A stretch of DNA of 64,000 bases from CBDAQR01 sp965199055 (GTDB lineage: Bacteria > Pseudomonadota > Gammaproteobacteria > Pseudomonadales > Halieaceae): positions 1,302,001-1,366,000 of the forward strand of contig CBDAQR010000004.1 in assembly GCA_965199055.1 (NCBI GenBank), read 5' to 3'. This document shows positions 61,723 to 64,000 of the stretch, one piece after another; position 1 is the first letter of the stretch; every line of letters begins with the position of its first letter. The position numbers and the translations under genes were made by a program. Below the pieces are notes generated by a model. It saw only the letters and a list, made by a program, of their open reading frames with translations. It was not told the origin of the DNA and did not search any database.

Positions 61723-62688
61723 TTCATAGGGTGTCTGGTGTTTCAACACCCCAAAACAGATGTGCACTAACTTGCGCATCGCCGCACCCAGCGCTGACAT
61801 TTTTGTCTTACCGTTCCTCAACAATCGCTCGTACTGCCGTCGGATATCCGGGTTGTGCTTAATCGCTGTGACAGCAGCCATGTAGAGCTTCCTCCGCACC
61901 TGGGCATCTCCTCGCTTGGAGAGCCTGGGCGGACTGCAGACGCTACTGCCTGACTGGCGTTCAATCGGGATCAAGCCCAGGAAAGCTGCAGCCTGTGATG
62001 CTTGTTTGAACGACCGGCTGCGCAACACCGCGACCATTTGTTGCGAGATGGTCGGACCCACACCTGGAATGCTCTCCAGCAACTCCCGGTCCTGCTTTAG
62101 ATCCGGATAGTTGTCGATGTGATCATCGATCAGGGACTCCAGGCGTGCCTTCTCGTCCTCTAACTGGGCCTGAACCTTCTCAATCGAAACCTGCACCTGG
62201 GTCGAGGCTCCGCTGGCAACCGCCTTCTCCAGCCGGTTCACTTCACGCTGGATATCCTCCTTGACCGCATCACAACGGGCAATCAGGGCTTTGAGCTGGC
62301 GGATCTCAGGGGCCTCCGGCTCCCACAGCTCTGGCAACTGGGTGACTCCATAGCGAGCAATGACCACGCTGTCTTTCTTGTCGTTCTTTGATTGAACGCC
62401 CAGGCTCTTGCCGTAATCGTGGATCCGAGCCGGGTTGACCACCGAGACCTTTGCACCTGCCTCGTGCAGCCAGTAGGCCAATCGTTCGTGGTACACACCC
62501 GTGGCCTCCATCACGAAGTGCAGTTCATCAATCGCTCCGCCGGTTTGTTTGGTCGCCCAACTCAATAGAGCCTGGTGGCCCAGGGGCGTATTGGGCTGGA
62601 CTTTGCTTTTGACCTTCATGGTCTCAATGTCCCGGATCCACAGGGTGTCCAGTTTTGCCTTACTGACATCAATGCCGATAATAGCCAT
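61705..62688 (-). CDS. IS110 family transposase (DEDD recombinase)
   Basis: RNA-guided recombinase of 327 residues. The RuvC-like DEDD domain is at the N-terminus (GIDVSKAKLD, FVMEATGVYHERL, KNDKKDSVVIARYG), a coiled coil lies in the middle, and the transposase_20 domain at the end has ESIPGVGPTISQQM and AAFLGLIPIERQSGSS, the latter with the catalytic Ser. ATG at 62688 follows GGAGAGGAAAT. Complete. Confidence 0.95.
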   Translation of the reverse strand: MAIIGIDVSKAKLDTLWIRDIETMKVKSKVQPNTPLGHQALLSWATKQTGGAIDELHFVMEATGVYHERLAYWLHEAGAKVSVVNPARIHDYGKSLGVQSKNDKKDSVVIARYGVTQLPELWEPEAPEIRQLKALIARCDAVKEDIQREVNRLEKAVASGASTQVQVSIEKVQAQLEDEKARLESLIDDHIDNYPDLKQDRELLESIPGVGPTISQQMVAVLRSRSFKQASQAAAFLGLIPIERQSGSSVCSPPRLSKRGDAQVRRKLYMAAVTAIKHNPDIRRQYERLLRNGKTKMSALGAAMRKLVHICFGVLKHQTPYEPQLAC

Positions 62689-62700
62689 ATTTCCTCTCCA

Positions 62701-62867
62701 CTTACCTTGTATGTGCAGCCTCATCGCCAACGGGCGAGGGCTTGGATACCATCCAGTTTTAAAGGTAATTGCGAGGTGGGGTCTGATCTACAGGGCAGGT
62801 TCGAAGACCTCAGGGCGGGAACAGACTCACCACCTTACCTGATGTACTAATAGCTAATCAGTACATC
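62701..62867 (-). ncRNA. Putative IS110 bridge RNA
   Basis: Minus-strand transcript of about 167 nt from the non-coding end. A 5' hairpin GATGTACT/AGTACATC (62867-62841) comes first. A long stem (AGGTAA, GGTGG, GTCTG with CAGAC, CCACC, TTACCT) encloses an internal loop with CGCCCT (62812-62817) and CCCTGTAG (62788-62795). A second loop has GATGGTATC (62745-62753) and ACAAG (62706-62710) around the hairpin TCGCC-cgtt-GGCGA. The first pair matches the ccoI target, the second the element ends. Confidence 0.75.
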
Positions 62868-62881
62868 GAGAGAGACACAAG

Positions 62882-63490
62882 GTCGCCAGCATGTAGGGCA
62901 ATGCCGAACATACCCACCTGCATCATGGCGAGGCCGGCTACCGCCATTTGCCGCAGAGCTGAACGCTGCTCATCCTGCAGTAACTCTGCGCCCTTGTGGG
63001 CTTGCCAGGGGTGCGGCTCGTAGCCTAGTCCCGTGAGTCGCTCAAAAATTCGGGACAGCGGCAGTTGCGAAGCATCCCAATCAACCAGTAAAGACTGCTG
63101 GGAGAGATTAACGTTGGCGCTGATAATGCCCGCTTCGCGCTCGAGCATGGTTTCGATCAGCCAGGTGCAGGCGGCGCAGCTGATACCCCCCAGTAGTAGG
63201 CGCGCCCGCTGAGCTCCACCGTCTAATTCCTCGACAAATGCTTGCTGGTTTTCTGCCAAATCATACATCGCGAAATCGACAGTCGCGGCCGCTGCCTCGG
63301 CGGTGGCATTAAACGCGGTACGTTGACGGTAGAAAGATTCCAGGCCGCTGCCGCTGATCAGGCTGGCGACAGCGCGGCATCCGGGACAGCACATAGGCTG
63401 ATCTACGCCGTCGATGGTGACGGTTAATTCGACTTCAGGTGGTACGGGTTCGCCGCAATGAAAGCAGCTTAAGGCGGCTTCAGCGCTCAT
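62882..63490 (-). pseudogene. ccoI: ccoI, N-terminal fragment (203 codons)
   Basis: N-terminal part of the CcoI copper ATPase: a Cys cluster (FHCGEPV, MCCPGCRAV), a heavy-metal-associated domain with GISCAACTWLIE and the first helix (VGMFGIALHAGD). Native code ends with GAC at 62882; translation then continues into the IS as LVSLSMY and stops at 62858. ATG at 63490 overlaps the end of ccoH. The fragment lacks all ATPase motifs. Confidence 0.93.
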
Positions 63491-63968
63491 CAACCGCGGA
63501 CAGGTCTAAATCGCCGTCCACTCGCCATTGCTCGGAGTCCAGGCCAGAAAGGGGTTCCAGCTGCCAAATCCAGCGTTGGCTGTCTGTGTCGGGCCAGGGT
63601 GCCTCAAATACGCCGGGACGGCGCTGTGCCAGCTTCAACTCGAAGTCCTGCGCCGAGTCCATAGGGTGGGACATCTGGAGTTGTAATGCAGAAGGTTGAG
63701 GATTGCTGTGCAGTTCTATACGGGCGTAGCCGTCGTCTACTGAGAGGGTTGCTTCGATGCCGAGTTCTCTGGCGCGCTTCTGTTTACTGAGCTCTCGATT
63801 GATCGCAAGGCCCTCTTTGTAATAGTTGTCTGCGACCAGGTGGTCTGCGCCCGTTTCAGCGATATACCAGGTAGTGAGGCCCGCCACGACAACGATAGCC
63901 GGCAGGCCGAATAGGAACCACGGCCAAAATTGGCGATACCAGGGTTCAGTCACTGAGAGATCGTTCAT
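63480..63968 (-). CDS. ccoH: FixH/CcoH cbb3 oxidase assembly protein
   Basis: FixH-family protein of 162 residues with one membrane helix (about 14-36, WPWFLFGLPAIVVVAGLTTW) followed by a periplasmic domain with DNYYKEGLAINRELS, the FixH signature, and an Ig-like remainder. It overlaps ccoI by 11 bases and the upstream ccoG stop by ATGA, confirming the ccoGHIS operon. Confidence 0.93.
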   Translation of the reverse strand: MNDLSVTEPWYRQFWPWFLFGLPAIVVVAGLTTWYIAETGADHLVADNYYKEGLAINRELSKQKRARELGIEATLSVDDGYARIELHSNPQPSALQLQMSHPMDSAQDFELKLAQRRPGVFEAPWPDTDSQRWIWQLEPLSGLDSEQWRVDGDLDLSAVDER

Positions 63969-64000
63969 GGCTTACTCGGTATCAGGAAGCGAGAATCAGA
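63965..64000 (-). CDS. ccoG: CcoG (cbb3 accessory protein), last codons
   Basis: The minus-strand frame entering from the right edge reads SDSRFLIPSKP and stops with TGA overlapping the ccoH ATG (ATGA). Position and ending fit ccoG, which precedes ccoH in this operon; only 11 codons are visible, so identity rests on context. Confidence 0.5.
   Translation of the reverse strand, partial: SDSRFLIPSKP

Larger units (their letters stand above)
61674..62881 (-). mobile_element. IS110 family element inserted in ccoI
   Basis: Element of 1208 bp including one core. It is bounded by CT dinucleotides on the minus strand (62881-62880 and 61673-61672). Joining GGCGAC-CT-ACAGGG restores HAGDLQGMAEEY and an unbroken 2397-nt ccoI frame. 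There are no terminal inverted repeats, as in the IS110 subgroup. The long non-coding end (193 bp) lies upstream of the transposase and the short end downstream (31 bp). Confidence 0.92.

Noticed and set aside
61675..62863. IS110 boundaries at a TA core next to GATGTA
   Set aside because: This also restores a frame but leaves six extra residues (VSLSMY) not expected in CcoI, and does not match the guides; the CT core gives HAGDLQGM and agrees with all four guides.
1..64000. Amber codon reassigned to an amino acid
   Set aside because: TAG is the natural end of several intact genes in this window (for example 1383-1385, 2684-2686, 3532-3534), so a full reassignment cannot hold.
1..64000. CRISPR array, prophage or integron
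   Set aside because: No regularly spaced repeats, phage structural genes, integrase or attC-like series were seen; the 49297 palindrome is single here.

Overview
The window reads as a chromosomal segment of a moderately GC-rich, probably marine, gammaproteobacterium. The pepA-holC-valS operon, the ccoGHIS genes for cbb3 oxidase assembly, hspQ, slyX and trhO next to bolA support the class. A TonB-dependent receptor and a meta-cleavage (steroid-type) catabolic cluster suggest an aerobic steroid/aromatic degrader of the Halieaceae/Cellvibrionales kind; that placement is inference. No rRNA, CRISPR array or prophage is visible, and no gene-free stretch exceeds 300 bases.

Layout. 1-3.5 kb: acyl-CoA ligase (cut by the window edge), SDR, thiolase and an alpha/beta hydrolase. 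3.5-7.1 kb: tRNA-Arg(CCU), a secreted methyltransferase-like protein, a TonB receptor with an in-frame amber, and a terminator. 7.1-12.9 kb: an ECF sigma factor module, hspQ, and a sulfatase/DUF4214 locus interrupted by an amber codon and an IS407-like element. 12.9-20.4 kb: DsbA-like protein and a glycerolipid operon (HAD-PlsC, PlsB-like, frameshifted gpsA, lipase, LLM oxidoreductase). 20.4-24.4 kb: arsenosugar-type genes (ArsS, two glycosyltransferases), yciH and slyX. 24.4-30.4 kb: two cold-shock proteins, valS, holC, pepA, RDD protein. 30.4-36 kb: two-component system, a repeat protein, AraC regulator, bolA destroyed by an IS3 element. 36-45.4 kb: trhO, MFS, TPP enzyme, protease, aminotransferase, DUF819, hydroxyacid dehydrogenase, SDR. 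45.6-51.4 kb: HsaA-, HsaD-, HsaE-, HsaG- and HsaF-like enzymes with a GntR regulator, together converting a ring substrate to pyruvate and acyl-CoA; the ring-cleaving dioxygenase is not here. 51.4-58.2 kb: a tandem-repeat GNAT-like protein, DUF3307, GST, transporters, a lipoprotein and GTP-dependent PEP carboxykinase. 58.2-64 kb: ompW (amber) behind an FNR-type site, then ccoS/ccoI/ccoH/ccoG on the minus strand, with ccoI split by an IS110 element.

Two things stand out. First, the IS110 insertion in ccoI can be solved to the base: removing 1208 bp between two CT dinucleotides restores a 2397-nt frame, and the non-coding end upstream of the transposase folds like a bridge RNA whose loops carry guides matching the ccoI target and the element's own ends. 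Second, seven genes are broken: three by in-frame TAG (each one C-to-T step from CAG), one by a single-base deletion (gpsA), and three by IS elements (one of them in the same locus as an amber). TAG is also the ordinary stop of intact neighbours, so this looks like decay or sequence error rather than recoding.
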